Assembly (NCBI GenBank): GCA_023678885.1
Contig: CM043006.1
Location: 11,249,948-11,313,947, forward strand
Length of the DNA: 64,000 bases
Source of the DNA: Pogostemon cablin
Taxonomy: Eukaryota; Streptophyta; Magnoliopsida; Lamiales; Lamiaceae
Reading direction: 5' to 3'
Below, one piece after another: positions 35,643 through 46,939 of this stretch (positions are counted from its first letter, which is position 1; each line of letters starts with the position of its first letter). The notes under the pieces were generated by a model. That model was given only the letters and a program-made list of their open reading frames with translations, did no database searches and had not been told where the DNA came from. The position numbers were made by a program, and so were the translations under genes.

Positions 35643-35714
35643 AGGTAGGCCTTTGGGTGAGATCGTCTCACGTATCCTCTTATGTGAGATGTATCATCCA
35701 TTAATCGAAATAAA
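35643..35714. repeat. Left part of a TCTCAC/GTGAGA element
   Basis: GGGTGAGATCGTCTCACGTAT and TTATGTGAGATG resemble the element at 50362. The Stowaway-like MITE at 35715 abuts it and probably inserted into it. Confidence 0.4.
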
Positions 35715-35969
35715 TAATCCTTCCGTCTCATTTCAATGTTTACATATTTTCAATTTGGGCGTCTCATTTCACTCTTTACATTTTTCTTTTTAGTAGATGG
35801 ATTCCACACAAATTAGTTATTTCTCTCTCCATGAGCACACACATCACAATAATACACATACTCACTTTATATTAAAATATTATTTCTCACCTCACTGCAC
35901 ATAAAATTACTACATTCCTTAATTTACGTACAAAAAGCAAACGTAAAGTTTGAAACGAGACGGGGAGTA
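35715..35969. mobile_element. Stowaway-like MITE
   Basis: Left end TAATCCTTCCGTCTCATTTCA; right end TTGAAACGAGACGGGGAGTA, with paired subterminal TTTACAT / ACGTAAAG. Confidence 0.78.
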
Positions 35970-36577
35970 TGTTTTATATTAAGTAAAAAGAAAATTAAAG
36001 GAAAAAGAGTGCCTTGTTTCGCTTGACTAATTAAAATATTCTTTTTACTATTATTATTATTATTATTATTAATTGTTCTTTAGATAGTTCAACGGTCTCG
36101 TTATCACTTTATTATAATTAGGCATCACTTTATAATAAAAATATCATCACTTTTTATTCATCCTATGAATTGTTCATAAAATAATTAAATTAAATGATTA
36201 TCACTTTTTCTTTATTATGTATAACGTTTTATTAAACACGTTATCACTTTTTATTCCAATTAATTATTCGTAAAATAATTTTATTAGATGTATATCACTT
36301 TTCTTTGATTAAGAATTACTTTTTATTAAAAATACTATCACTTTTTATTATTCCATATTCGTGAAATATACTTTTTTAATTAATTATTACTTTTTTAAGA
36401 AAGATGTTATCACTTTTCTTTTGAAAAGTTCACTTTTATTTATATTATAAATTGTTCATGATTATCACATTGTATAAATTTATAATTTTAAATTAAAAAA
36501 TAAATTAAATGAATAAAAAATTTAAAATTAATAAAAATTTAAATAATAAAAAATATTTTAATTAAAAGGAAAAAAAT

Positions 36578-36580
<3 letters not shown>

Positions 36581-36610
<30 letters not shown>
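36581..36610. repeat. (AT)n microsatellite
   Basis: About fifteen uninterrupted AT units. Confidence 0.9.
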
Positions 36611-36613
<3 letters not shown>

Positions 36614-38161
36614 GTATACTATAGCAGAAACTTTCTTGCTGACGAGTCGTCTCCAGAGCGCTCTAATGTGACGTGTAATTTTCTCAAAATTTTGAATTTT
36701 TTTAATACTCTTTTTAATCTTTTTCTTATTTACTTTTAATTAGCTTCCTTATTTAATATTTTCTTTTATAAATAATGTGTTTCTTATTTTTAATAATGAT
36801 TAATTTTAATATTTTATTTACTGATTTATTCGAGTATCATTAATTAGTTACTAAATCTTTTAATGTAATAAAATAATTAATATCAAATTAAATCAAATAT
36901 ATAAAAGGTAAAAAGAATATTCTATATAATATCTCTCTCACTCTACCTATAAATAAGACTTTTGGTTATTTATTCTAAATACACACCTTCGATTCTCCAA
37001 GAGGAATATGAGTTTTCTTCAAGTTCCTCTAGAAAATTGATATATGAAAGTATAAAATTTATTTCGATAGAGCGAGATTCGATCTTCCTTTTAAAAATTG
37101 ATTCAAGTATTCGTCAAGAGGAAGAGAACTAAGAGTAAGAGGATCGATTCAAGACTTGAATCGATATACATCTTACATCTTAAGAATCGATTCTTCAAGA
37201 GGAAAAAAATCGATTCAAATATATATTAAGTATAGTATAACAAAGAGTTCACGTATAGTCTTACTATTTATTTATTTTTCTTATACACTTATTACGACTT
37301 ATTTGACTTATTTAGTATCAATAATTACAATTAAATTCGATATAAATAAATTAATTAGTATCAAATCATGTATGGAAGAAAAAAATTGAGATTTTTTTAT
37401 ATATATAATTGATATTTATTTTAGACAAACAGTAAAATTAAGGATTTATTACTAAAAGTTACATACTTTGATCATAATTGAACTTAAATACAATGAAAAA
37501 ATGAAATACTAACAACTATGTAAATATACTACAAATAGACAAAATTACCCCTATGTAATTGACATTTTTTTAGAGAGACATGTGGAATAATAAATAATTT
37601 TCAATTGAATTATGTTGTAAAGTAACATTTAAAAAAAATAAGTTAAGATTCTTTCAAATAATTAGAATATATGTACATATATATTTACTTTTTACATGAT
37701 TTACTTATAAGTCACATTATCAAAAGTCAAATGTTATAATTTGTTGTAAATTCTTTATATTGATAAAAGAAATTGTTTAGTTATAAGAAAAAAAAAATCT
37801 TCTTAATTAATATTGTTACGTTATATAACAAGGATTATTTAATTATAAAAAATAAGAATAATAATTAAATGATCACGCGTTATGCGCGGATTTCATACTA
37901 GTATATAATATATAAAAGACCTAATTAATTTTATTTCATAATTAATTTCTCAAATTTTTAATTTGATTACAACCAAACATGAGCCTTTAAAATATATTTA
38001 ATGGGCTAATGATAATCCGTCTCACATAAAGGGATCCGTAAGAGTCTCACATAAGGGGATTCGTGAGATTACCTAAATAAAAACTTATACACATTGTTAG
38101 TTAGTGAATATTTAGCAGAATTTCTATTAATTTTTAATAAAATATTTAATATAGAAAGTTC
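36611..38161. other. AT-rich intergenic DNA
   Basis: No convincing gene. A run of four short ATCGATTCAAG-like repeats occurs at 37090-37220. A TCTCACATAAGGGGAT inverted-repeat remnant is at 37995-38075. Confidence 0.5.
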
Positions 38162-38401
38162 TATTCCTTTCGTCCTCTTTAAAGATTCTATTTTTTTATT
38201 TTGGGCGTCTCATTCAAATAATCTCATTTTCTTTTTTATACACATGAGATCCATATACACCCACTAATATAATTAAAATATGGGGCATCTACTCCCACTA
38301 ATACAACTTCTCACTACACATTAAATAATAATATTGAATAATCCACGTGCAAGAAAAGATTTTCTTTTAAAAGACTTTCTTTGGGTGGGATTGAGGAAGT
38401 A
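38162..38401. mobile_element. Stowaway-like MITE
   Basis: Ends TATTCCTTTCGTCCTCTTTA and GGGTGGGATTGAGGAAGTA; TA-flanked, moderately diverged. Confidence 0.7.
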
Positions 38402-38950
38402 CATTTATTAATATAATTAAATATGGAATCCACACACATCATTAATACAATTAAATTATGAGACCATGTGTTTCATTAATACAATTACCCTTTACACATT
38501 AATGAAATATTTAATATAAAAAAATTATACATACATTTATTAATACTACTAAAATATGAACTCACACATATCACTAATAGAATTAAAATATATGACTCCC
38601 TGTCGCACTAAACGTGCTTAAGATTTATTTTAGATTATATCAAATGAACCACGTTAGGGATTTAAATTTTCACAAGCAACGAGCTCTATTCTATGCAGTA
38701 TCATTAGCCAGAGAAATATGTAAAAAATAATGTTATGTAAAATTATTTGGTAGTTCAGAGAAATATGTACAAAAATTATGTTGTTTAAAATTATTCACTA
38801 GTTGTTTATAATTATACACTAATTGTGTAAAATTATTATTCACTAGTTGTGCATAATTATACATAAAAAATGCAGTGCAGTAATTAAAATATCTTTATTA
38901 TTATAATAGAATGAAGAGAAAGGTCAATATTGGAATTGTACAATATAATT

Positions 38951-39222
38951 GACAAAGTCTCTTGTAAGATGGGTTATTTGTGAGACAGTCGACCCATCAT
39001 TAAAGTATGTTTATTGTATAGATAAAATATGTTTAATGGGTGTTAAAGTATGTTTTCTAAAGTATGCTTGATTATGAACTAAAGTATAATTTAGAGTGTT
39101 ATAATATGATTTATTATTAATATACTTTTAACTACAAATAAGTATATTTTATCTATACAATAAGCATATTTTAGTGATTGGTCAACATGTCTCACATCCA
39201 TCTCACAAGAGAGTGTCTCAAA
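38951..39222. mobile_element. MITE-like element with CTCTTGTGAGAC ends, second copy
   Basis: Left GTCTCTTGTAAGATGGGTT pairs with right ATCTCACAAGAGAGTGTCTC. Internal AAAGTATGTTTATTGTATAG repeats match 14748-15032. Confidence 0.6.
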
Positions 39223-39757
39223 ATAATTTTGTACTCTACAACAGTAATTTGAAATCTATGTATCTAGCAGTAATAATGAGATATTCATTTTACTAAGACT
39301 ACCCCCATCCACAACCAATAACAACCCAGCCCAATAATATAATATTCATTTCTCTCACATCCACATATACAACCTACAACCCAACTCAATCTCAATTTTT
39401 TCATACTCCATCAACAACCCAACTCAATCTACCTTTTTAATAAAATATTCATTTCTCTCTCATCTATATATACATAATTATTATTAAATTATATATTATT
39501 GTTATTATATTTTTTGAATAATTATATTTAAAATTAAAATAATCTTATATTTTAGAAATATTTAATTTCGTAATTATAGGAATTATTTTTTGAAAACACA
39601 TAAAAGAATAACATAGAACACAATAACAAAATTAAAATTACAATAATTATATAAAAATTACATAATTGAAGTACAAAAATGAAAAAAATACATTAAATAT
39701 AAATCATAAAAATAAAAGATACAAATTATATAATCAACTTTCATGACCAAATTTTTG

Positions 39758-40186
39758 TCATATATGCTCAATCAAATCATTTTTAAGAGCATTATGAGCT
39801 TCTCTATTGCGAAGTTGGACCCTATTAGTCATATAAGTGGATAAGCTTGCAATGCGTCTAGTGGAGTATGACAAATCGTGATCATCTTCTTCATGTACTC
39901 CCCTTCTTCTAATGAAACACCAAGATGACATAAAAGCAACATCTTCCTTCACACACCATTTGGTATTTGGGGGTGGGGGGCTTGTTTTTTGAACATTATT
40001 GAATAAATTTTGAGAAATATTTTGTGATGCTTGAACTTGTTCGGAAATTGATGTTTGATTGAGATTTGACGAAAATTGGGAGCTTTGATGGTATTGAGAG
40101 TTTTGATAACTTCCAAAATTAATAAAATCATCAAAATTTGAAAATTTTTGTGAGTTTGGATAGAAATTTGGATTGTTTTGATCCAT
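39758..40186 (-). CDS. Chimeric Harbinger ORF: Myb-like ORF1 start fused to transposase end, 142 aa
   Basis: Residues 1-70 are Asn/Gln/Ser-rich (MDQNNPNFYPNS start), as in the N-terminus of plant Harbinger accessory proteins. They are followed at about 74-92 by Thr-Lys-Trp and a Met-Ser-Ser-Trp segment, the beginning of the Myb/SANT-like domain. From about residue 93 the sequence changes to an Arg/Asp-rich stretch ending in Asn-Arg-Val-Gln-Leu-Arg-Asn and Leu-Ile-Glu-His, matching the C-terminus of HARBI1-like nucleases. All catalytic residues are missing. The internal deletion joined both genes in one open frame, though it may simply be open by chance. Confidence 0.68.
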   Translation of the reverse strand: MDQNNPNFYPNSQKFSNFDDFINFGSYQNSQYHQSSQFSSNLNQTSISEQVQASQNISQNLFNNVQKTSPPPPNTKWCVKEDVAFMSSWCFIRRRGVHEEDDHDLSYSTRRIASLSTYMTNRVQLRNREAHNALKNDLIEHI

Positions 40187-40301
40187 GAAAAATGATAAAA
40201 AAAAAAAACCTCAAAAGAAGAAGAAGATATAATTGGAGATGGAGAGAAAAAAAAGTGTTTTCGTTTTGTGTCTAAAGCATATCAATATTGTAGTCTATTT
40301 A

Positions 40302-42221
40302 TGTGATACCCGAGCTTCTCACTACTCATGTGTCTATATAATTTAATTTGTATTATGTGCATTTTATAATTATGTGATAATTATGTGGTAATTATGAGAT
40401 AATAATGTGACAATTATGTGAAAATTGTTTCTATATTTTATTTATCGTTACATTTTATTTGAGACATTCGTGATAAAAAATTGGGACAGTGTGTGAATAT
40501 ATGGGTGTATAAATATTTATGTGCATTAATTTGGATATATGAGTAAATTATTTTATGAGCATAAATACACTTTTCTTAATTATTAAGTATCACACGTGTT
40601 CTCGTAATAATAATAATAGTGGGTAGAAAAATGTACACGTATGTGTATTAATATGTAAATGTATTATATCTTAGCTATTAAGTATTGCACGTAAATTAAG
40701 AATGGATAATAATATAAAAAAAAAAAAAAGAGGTTGAGGCGGTGGGAGAGTCGTGTACGACTTCCACCCCACCCCTCTATAAATACATAAACCCCTGAGA
40801 GAGTAAACAAGAGTTCAAAAAAAAAAAAAAAAAAAAAGAAAGGAAAGGAGAGAGAGGGAAAGGAGAAAGAGAGGAAGAGGGAGAGAGAGAAAGGGAGAGA
40901 GAGGAGAGAGAGAGAGGAAGAAGAGAAAGAGAAGAGGGAGCGCGCCGGAACGTGCGTGTCGGAGCGAATTAGTTACAGTTCTTTACGGGGTTTATATTAC
41001 TGTCGGAATCCAGGTAAGTAGAAGTCCAACTACAATGCGTAAACATGCTGTTTGTGAATTATTTGTAATTAATATGTGATAATTATGTTATGGATTATTT
41101 GTAATCAATTTAATTACAACATGAATTATTTGAATTAATTTGTTATACAAGTTGTGGATCTATGTGATTTGAAATAATATTATTGTTCTATATAGATCTG
41201 TGTGATTGGAAACTATTGAAAATATATTTGTATGACTTGAGAAGATATTGGTTATAAGGATATGTGGGATCCAAGATTAAGTTGTTATTCCAAAAAGAGA
41301 TCCGTGGGATCCAAGGTGAAGTGGTTATTCTATAAATGGATCTATGTGATTGATGTGAAGTTGTTATTTCAGAAGTGGATGTGTGTGAATTGAAATTAAT
41401 TTGTGGCTTTATTGTGATTAAATGTTGATATTGATATTGTAAATGGTTTATGATGCACATTTAATTGTTTTGGGTGCATACCATGCATAAACATGAAAAA
41501 TATTTTTCCTCAAAATTAATAAGATACTAATGGTGTGTGCGGCCACTATATATGCATCTCTGTCAGGGTTCGGAAAAATCGTTCCCGACATTTTTATTAG
41601 AGGTTCGGAAAAATCGTCCCCACCACTTTGCCAGAGTTCGGAAAAATCGTTCTCGGCACTATTTTCGGGGTTCGGAAAAATCGTCCCCATTGAGCTCATT
41701 TGGGGTGCATATCATAAGTGTGTCGTGGGGATCCCGCAACGTGAACAGTTTTCAAAATAAAAGAGATCAATTAGAAAAATTAGGAAATAGGCGATAGAGA
41801 ACTAAATGCATTCTCATGCACTGACATGCATGATTTCTACTTACTGAGATTTTTATCTCACTAGTTTATGCATTGTAGGTGAGCCTGTTGATGATTGAGT
41901 TTGTGATGTGACTGTGCAAGCTGTGGAGCTCCTTCAAGATTTTGAGCGGATGTACATAGATGACGACCTGTTGGGCTAGGCCGTGGGTTTATTTTGTTTC
42001 CGCTGATGTTTTGATTGTGTAATATAATAAGTATTATCACATGTTTGTGTGGTTTGAAGTGGTATCAGAAACCAGTCACACATGTTGAACTGGTGTGATG
42101 GTGTTGGTTATAAGCATATTATGTGAAAAAAAAAAATATATTATATGCAGTTTTTTTTATAAAGATGATGTTTATGTTAAATAATATTTAGATTATAAGT
42201 TGTGTAAGGTGGGTCGTGTCA
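40302..42221 (+). repeat. 5' LTR of the gypsy element, 1920 bp
   Basis: Starts TGTGATACCC, ends GTGTCA. Promoter-like TATAAATA at 40778-40785, followed by a long A/G-only tract (40806-40939). Four copies of GTTCGGAAAAATCGT spaced 33-35 bases occur at 41568, 41603, 41636 and 41670. Confidence 0.95.
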
Positions 42222-42227
42222 GAGTGG

Positions 42228-42239
42228 TATCAGAGCACG
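42228..42239 (+). other. tRNA-Met primer-binding site of the gypsy element
   Basis: TGGTATCAGAGC, six bases after the 5' LTR end. Confidence 0.92.
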
Positions 42240-42385
42240 GTTTGGGTCCTGCAGACTGTCTATGTACATGAACTCATTCTTTGGGAGCGCAGCTTTGCAA
42301 GTAAGTGTTATTTTCATTCTGTATTGTTATGTGTCTTATAAATTATATTGGCTATGTGATATAGGAAGTGTAGTTAGTAGACAAA

Positions 42386-42553
42386 ATGGTAAGAGCTACA
42401 GGTGAAGGTTCTGAAGGGGATAGGACTGTTGAGCATGCAGCACTTCCTGAAGGGAATAATCGTGATGCGGTCATTACTCGACTAATGGAACTGGTTGAGC
42501 GTCAGTCCCAACAAATACAACAACTAATTCAGCAGAGAGATATGGGTGGATAA
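42386..42553 (+). pseudogene. N-terminal gag codons cut off by one in-frame stop
   Basis: An ATG at 42386 opens a frame identical to that of the large ORF. It is stopped once, by TAA at 42551-42553 after 55 codons, and is then open without interruption to 46900. The first 55 residues are acidic, then Gln-rich, like chromovirus Gag N-termini. The stop is probably a recent point mutation. Confidence 0.78.
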
Positions 42554-42595
42554 CCAGAGGGTAATGCAAATCAAGATAGACGTCAAATAGAACGT

Positions 42596-45500
42596 GTGGA
42601 AATGGTTTGTGAGAGGTTTCGAAAGCTGAGCCCTCCAATATTTGAGGACGCAGCAGACCCCACAGATGCAGAGGATTGGTTACGCACGGTGGAAAACATG
42701 TTTCAATACAGTAGAATTACAGATGGGGATAGAGTGCTATGTGCTTCTTTCATGTTACGAGGAAGTGCGGGCCACTGGTGGGATACGATTAAAAGTATCG
42801 AGGATGTCACGACTATGACATGGGAAAGGTTCAAGGAGCTTTTCAGAAACAAGTACTTTACGGCACCAGTGAGAGCCATGAAGATGAACGAGTTCATACA
42901 GTTGAGGCAAGGTGGCATGTCAGTCACAGATTACCTTCGTAAGTTTGAGCAGTTGTCGAGGTTTGCTGAACATATGGTGAGTACGGAGGCACTAAAAGTG
43001 GAGAGATTTGTGGAAGGCTTAAGGCCTGAACTTTACAGAGATGTGAGTATGGCGGGACTGCATAGAGCAACATATTCACAAGTTGCAGAAAGAGCTCAAA
43101 TTGCTGAGCAAGCGGAGATGAGGATCAGACAAGCGCAGGCTATCAGACCTCAATTTCAGCAGAAACCAATGCAGCAGTTTGGGAGAGTTGATAAGAGGCC
43201 GATGCCATTTCAGAGGCAGAATTCAAATGTTCAAGTGGAGCAAGGACAGAGACGAGGAGAACCTAACAAGCGTCCTAAATTCGATCAGGGTAAAGTGCCA
43301 CCGGCGCCGCCACTACCTATATGTCCTAATTGTCTTAGATCACATGGTGGGGAGTGTCAAATTCCTCCGAGAACGTGTTACACATGCGGGGAGAAAGGAC
43401 ATGTGACTACTACTTGTCCTAAGAAAGGGAAGCAGGCACAACAGGGAAGAGCTCCAGCGAGAGTGTATACTTTGACGCGAGAGGAGGCAGACGCAAATCC
43501 CTCAGTTGTCACGGGTAAGTTCTCTATTTTTGGCACTTCTACATATGTGCTATTTGATTCTGGAGCAACACATTCATTTGTATCCACTGAGTATGTGAAA
43601 AAGTTGGGTGGAACACCTAACTTGATAGAAGCTAATTATGAGGTGATGATACCTTCTGGTGAGTCAAAACAAACTAATCAACTTCTTCGAGGTTGTGTTA
43701 TTCCTATTGAAGGAAGAAGACTCCTCGCTAATTTGATTGTGTTAAGTATGAATGATTATGATATCATATTGGGCATGGATTGGCTGTCAAAATACGGTGC
43801 TACAATAGATTGTCAGAAGAAGAGTATCACTTTTCAGCCAGTGAAAGGAGAACCGTTCACTTTTGTTGGAATCAAGAAAAGCTTTCGATTTCCGATGATA
43901 TCAGCAGCAAAAGCACAGCGGTTGTTGGAAAGTGGTTGTGAGGGGTATCTGGTGAGTGTAATGAATGTTGAGGGACAGCAATGTCCAGTTCTTGATAGTG
44001 TACCAGTAGTTCGGGAATATCTAGAGGTATTTCCAGATGATCTTCCAGGTTTGCCACCAGAGCGAGAAATAGAGTTTGTTATTGAGTTACAACCAGGAAC
44101 TGCTCCTACATCTAAAGCGCCATACAGAATGGCACCAACTGAACTGAAGGAATTGAAGATACAGTTACAAGAGTTGCTAGACAAAGGATTCATCCAACCT
44201 AGTTTCTCTCCTTGGGGAGCACCAGTTCTGTTTGTTCGAAAGAAGGATGGCACATTGAGGATGTGCATTGATTATCGGGATCTTAACAAAGTTACGGTGA
44301 AGAATAAATATCCATTGCCTCGCATTGATGATCTGTTTGATCAGTTACAGGGTGCAGCTATCTTTTCAAAGATTGATTTGCGGTCGGGGTATCATCAGTT
44401 AAAAATAAAGAAGGAGGATATTCCAAAGACTGCATTCAGTACAAGGTACGGGCACTATGAGTTCTTAGTGATGCCGTTTGGATTAACAAATGCTCCTGCA
44501 GCATTTATGGATTTGATGAATAGAGTATTTCGGGAATTTCTCGATAAATTTGTGATTGTGTTTATCGATGACATTCTAATTTACTCTAAGAATAAGGAGG
44601 ATCATGCACTGCACTTGAGAAAGGTGTTAGAGATTCTGAAGGAGAGGCAGTTGTATGCGAAGTTCAAGAAGTGTGAGTTTTGGTTAGACCGAGTTGTTTT
44701 CTTGGGGCACGTGGTATCGGGAGAAGGAATTTCAGTGGATCCAGGTAAAGTTAAAGCAATCCATGATTGGCCACAACCCTCAAATCCCACTGAGGTTCGT
44801 AGCTTTCTTGGATTGGCGGGATATTATCGAAGGTTTGTTGAAGGATTTTCTAAGATTGCTTCACCATTAACACAGTTGACCAGGAAGAATGTGAAGTTCA
44901 CATGGACGGAGGAACGTGAACAGAGTTTCCAAGAATTGAAGAGACGATTGACATCAGCACCTATCTTAACTATTCCTACGGAGACAGGGAACTTCAAGGT
45001 TTACAGTGATGCTTCAAAGAATGGTCTTGGGTGTGTATTGATGCAGAATGGAAAAGTGATAGCATATGCATCCAGACAGTTAAGGGAGTATGAGAAAAAT
45101 TATCCAACTCATGATTTAGAGTTAGCTGCAGTGGTGTTTGCACTCAAGATATGGAGGCATTATCTGTATGGGGAACGTTGTGAAATCTATACAGATCATA
45201 AAAGTTTGAAGTACTTTTTCACTCAGAAAGAGTTAAATATGAGGCAAAGAAGATGGTTGGAATTGGTGAAGGATTATGATTGTGTTATCAATTATCATCC
45301 GGGAAAAGCCAATGTGGTTGCTGATGCATTGAGCCGAAAAGCAATACAGAGTGTAGCTGCTGTGATCGTAAATCAGGAACCAGAGTTGCTTGATTTGCAA
45401 ATGATGGGTGTGGAGATCATTCAAGAAGGATCGTTGGAAGCAAGGATAGCAGCTCTGACACTTCGACCAACTCTGATGGATAAGATTCAACAGAGCCAAC

Positions 45501-46900
45501 AAGAGGATAAATTGTTTGACAAAATAAAGAATGATATCAGCTCTGGAAAGTCTTCTGACTTCCAATTAGGAGATGATGACGTGATTCGTTATGGAGGTCG
45601 ATTGTGTCTACCTGAAGTGAATGACATTCGAAAAGAAGTGATGATAGAAGCTCATTCAACACCCTACTCTGTACATCCAGGAGCTACTAAGATGTATAGA
45701 GATTTGAAGGCACATTATTGGTGGCCAGGGATGAAGAGAGATGTTGCTCGATATGTGGAGCAATGTTTGACTTGTCAGCAAGTCAAAGCCGAGCATCAGA
45801 GACCAGCAGGAACTTTGCAGCCTTTATTTATTCCAGAATGGAAGTGGGAGAATATCACGATGGATTTTGTTATCGGGCTACCGAAGACAGTGAAAGGTCA
45901 CGATGCCATTTGGGTTATTGTGGATCGATTGACTAAGTCAACTCATTTTCTTCCTATTAGCTCTACGTATTCCATGGATCGTTATGCCCAACTATATATA
46001 CAAGAGATTGTCAGACTCCATGGAGTACCACTTACCATTGTGTCAGACAGAGATACGAGATTCTTATCTGCTTTCTGGAAGAGTTTACATAAGGCGTTGG
46101 GGACACAGTTATCTTTCAGCACAGCATTCCATCCACAGACATATGGTCAATCAGAGCGTACAATACAAATCTTGGAGGATATGCTCAGGGCGTGTGTGTT
46201 GGATTTTCAAGGTCAGTGGAGTAAATTTTTGCCTTTGATAGAGTTCTCATACAATAATAGTTATCAGTCTACTATCGGGATGGCTCCATATGAAGCATTA
46301 TATGGGAGGAAGTGTAGATCTCCAGTTCATTGGGATGAAGTTGGAGAGAGGAAACTTTTGGGTCCAGACTTGATTCGTGAAATGTCAGAAGCTGTTACCC
46401 GTATACGAGAGAAGATGAAAGTTGCTCAAGATCGGCAAAAGAGTTATGCAGACAAACGGAGGAGAGAATTGGAATTTGAAGTGGGTGATCAAGTATTTTT
46501 GAAAGTATCTCCAATGAAGGGGATAATGCGATTTGGAAGGAAAGGGAAACTCAGTCCAAGATATGTTGGTCCGTTCACTATCATTGAGAGAGTTGGCAGT
46601 GTTGCCTATAAATTGGAGTTACCAGCATCGATGTCTAGAGTACATGACGTGTTTCATGTATCTGTGTTAAGGAAGTATGTTCCAAATCCATCTCATGTTC
46701 TCAGACAGGAACCAGTTGAGTTGAAAGAAGATTTGAGTTATGAGGAGGTACCAGTTGAGATCTTGTGGCGAGAAGTGAAGAAGCTCAGAAATAAAGAAAT
46801 ACCATTAGTAAAAGTATTATGGAGGAACCAACTAGTTGAGGAGGCTACTTGGGAAAGAGAGGATGAGATGATGGCTAAATATCCAGACCTCTTCAGGTAA
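42596..46900 (+). CDS. Gag-Pol polyprotein of the gypsy element, 1434 aa
   Basis: Domain order: Gag core (about 10-200), CCHC knuckle 261-274, aspartic protease D-S-G-A 321-324, reverse transcriptase with FIDD 656-659, RNase H (Asp805 in Y-S-D-A-S), integrase HHCC (His1020 ... Cys1057, Cys1060), DDE triad Asp1090, Asp1151, Glu1187, then a chromodomain-like tail with Lys-Val-Leu-Trp-Arg-Asn and a Glu-Glu-Ala-Thr-Trp-Glu motif. This order (RT-RNase H before integrase, plus chromodomain) defines Ty3/gypsy chromoviruses. Tyr1183 stands where the family almost always has Asp in the PQTDGQSE motif. The ATG at 42596 is internal to the ancestral frame, which began at 42386. Confidence 0.95.
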   Translation: MEMVCERFRKLSPPIFEDAADPTDAEDWLRTVENMFQYSRITDGDRVLCASFMLRGSAGHWWDTIKSIEDVTTMTWERFKELFRNKYFTAPVRAMKMNEFIQLRQGGMSVTDYLRKFEQLSRFAEHMVSTEALKVERFVEGLRPELYRDVSMAGLHRATYSQVAERAQIAEQAEMRIRQAQAIRPQFQQKPMQQFGRVDKRPMPFQRQNSNVQVEQGQRRGEPNKRPKFDQGKVPPAPPLPICPNCLRSHGGECQIPPRTCYTCGEKGHVTTTCPKKGKQAQQGRAPARVYTLTREEADANPSVVTGKFSIFGTSTYVLFDSGATHSFVSTEYVKKLGGTPNLIEANYEVMIPSGESKQTNQLLRGCVIPIEGRRLLANLIVLSMNDYDIILGMDWLSKYGATIDCQKKSITFQPVKGEPFTFVGIKKSFRFPMISAAKAQRLLESGCEGYLVSVMNVEGQQCPVLDSVPVVREYLEVFPDDLPGLPPEREIEFVIELQPGTAPTSKAPYRMAPTELKELKIQLQELLDKGFIQPSFSPWGAPVLFVRKKDGTLRMCIDYRDLNKVTVKNKYPLPRIDDLFDQLQGAAIFSKIDLRSGYHQLKIKKEDIPKTAFSTRYGHYEFLVMPFGLTNAPAAFMDLMNRVFREFLDKFVIVFIDDILIYSKNKEDHALHLRKVLEILKERQLYAKFKKCEFWLDRVVFLGHVVSGEGISVDPGKVKAIHDWPQPSNPTEVRSFLGLAGYYRRFVEGFSKIASPLTQLTRKNVKFTWTEEREQSFQELKRRLTSAPILTIPTETGNFKVYSDASKNGLGCVLMQNGKVIAYASRQLREYEKNYPTHDLELAAVVFALKIWRHYLYGERCEIYTDHKSLKYFFTQKELNMRQRRWLELVKDYDCVINYHPGKANVVADALSRKAIQSVAAVIVNQEPELLDLQMMGVEIIQEGSLEARIAALTLRPTLMDKIQQSQQEDKLFDKIKNDISSGKSSDFQLGDDDVIRYGGRLCLPEVNDIRKEVMIEAHSTPYSVHPGATKMYRDLKAHYWWPGMKRDVARYVEQCLTCQQVKAEHQRPAGTLQPLFIPEWKWENITMDFVIGLPKTVKGHDAIWVIVDRLTKSTHFLPISSTYSMDRYAQLYIQEIVRLHGVPLTIVSDRDTRFLSAFWKSLHKALGTQLSFSTAFHPQTYGQSERTIQILEDMLRACVLDFQGQWSKFLPLIEFSYNNSYQSTIGMAPYEALYGRKCRSPVHWDEVGERKLLGPDLIREMSEAVTRIREKMKVAQDRQKSYADKRRRELEFEVGDQVFLKVSPMKGIMRFGRKGKLSPRYVGPFTIIERVGSVAYKLELPASMSRVHDVFHVSVLRKYVPNPSHVLRQEPVELKEDLSYEEVPVEILWREVKKLRNKEIPLVKVLWRNQLVEEATWEREDEMMAKYPDLFR

Positions 46901-46939
46901 GTAAATTTCGAGGACGAAATTCTTATAAGTTGGGGAGGA

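Noticed and set aside
41568..41684. Regularly spaced 15-bp repeats resembling a CRISPR array
   Set aside because: They lie inside plant LTRs, occur in both LTRs identically, have no cas genes and are too short; they are LTR-internal repeats.
41188..41797. Open frames of 76-90 codons in both LTRs (repeated at 47828-48437)
   Set aside because: They overlap in opposite strands, are repeat-driven and occur in the LTR leader; no protein-like composition.
42703..46238. Several other frames of 60-144 codons within the gypsy gag-pol
   Set aside because: Shadows of the 1434-codon polyprotein in other frames.
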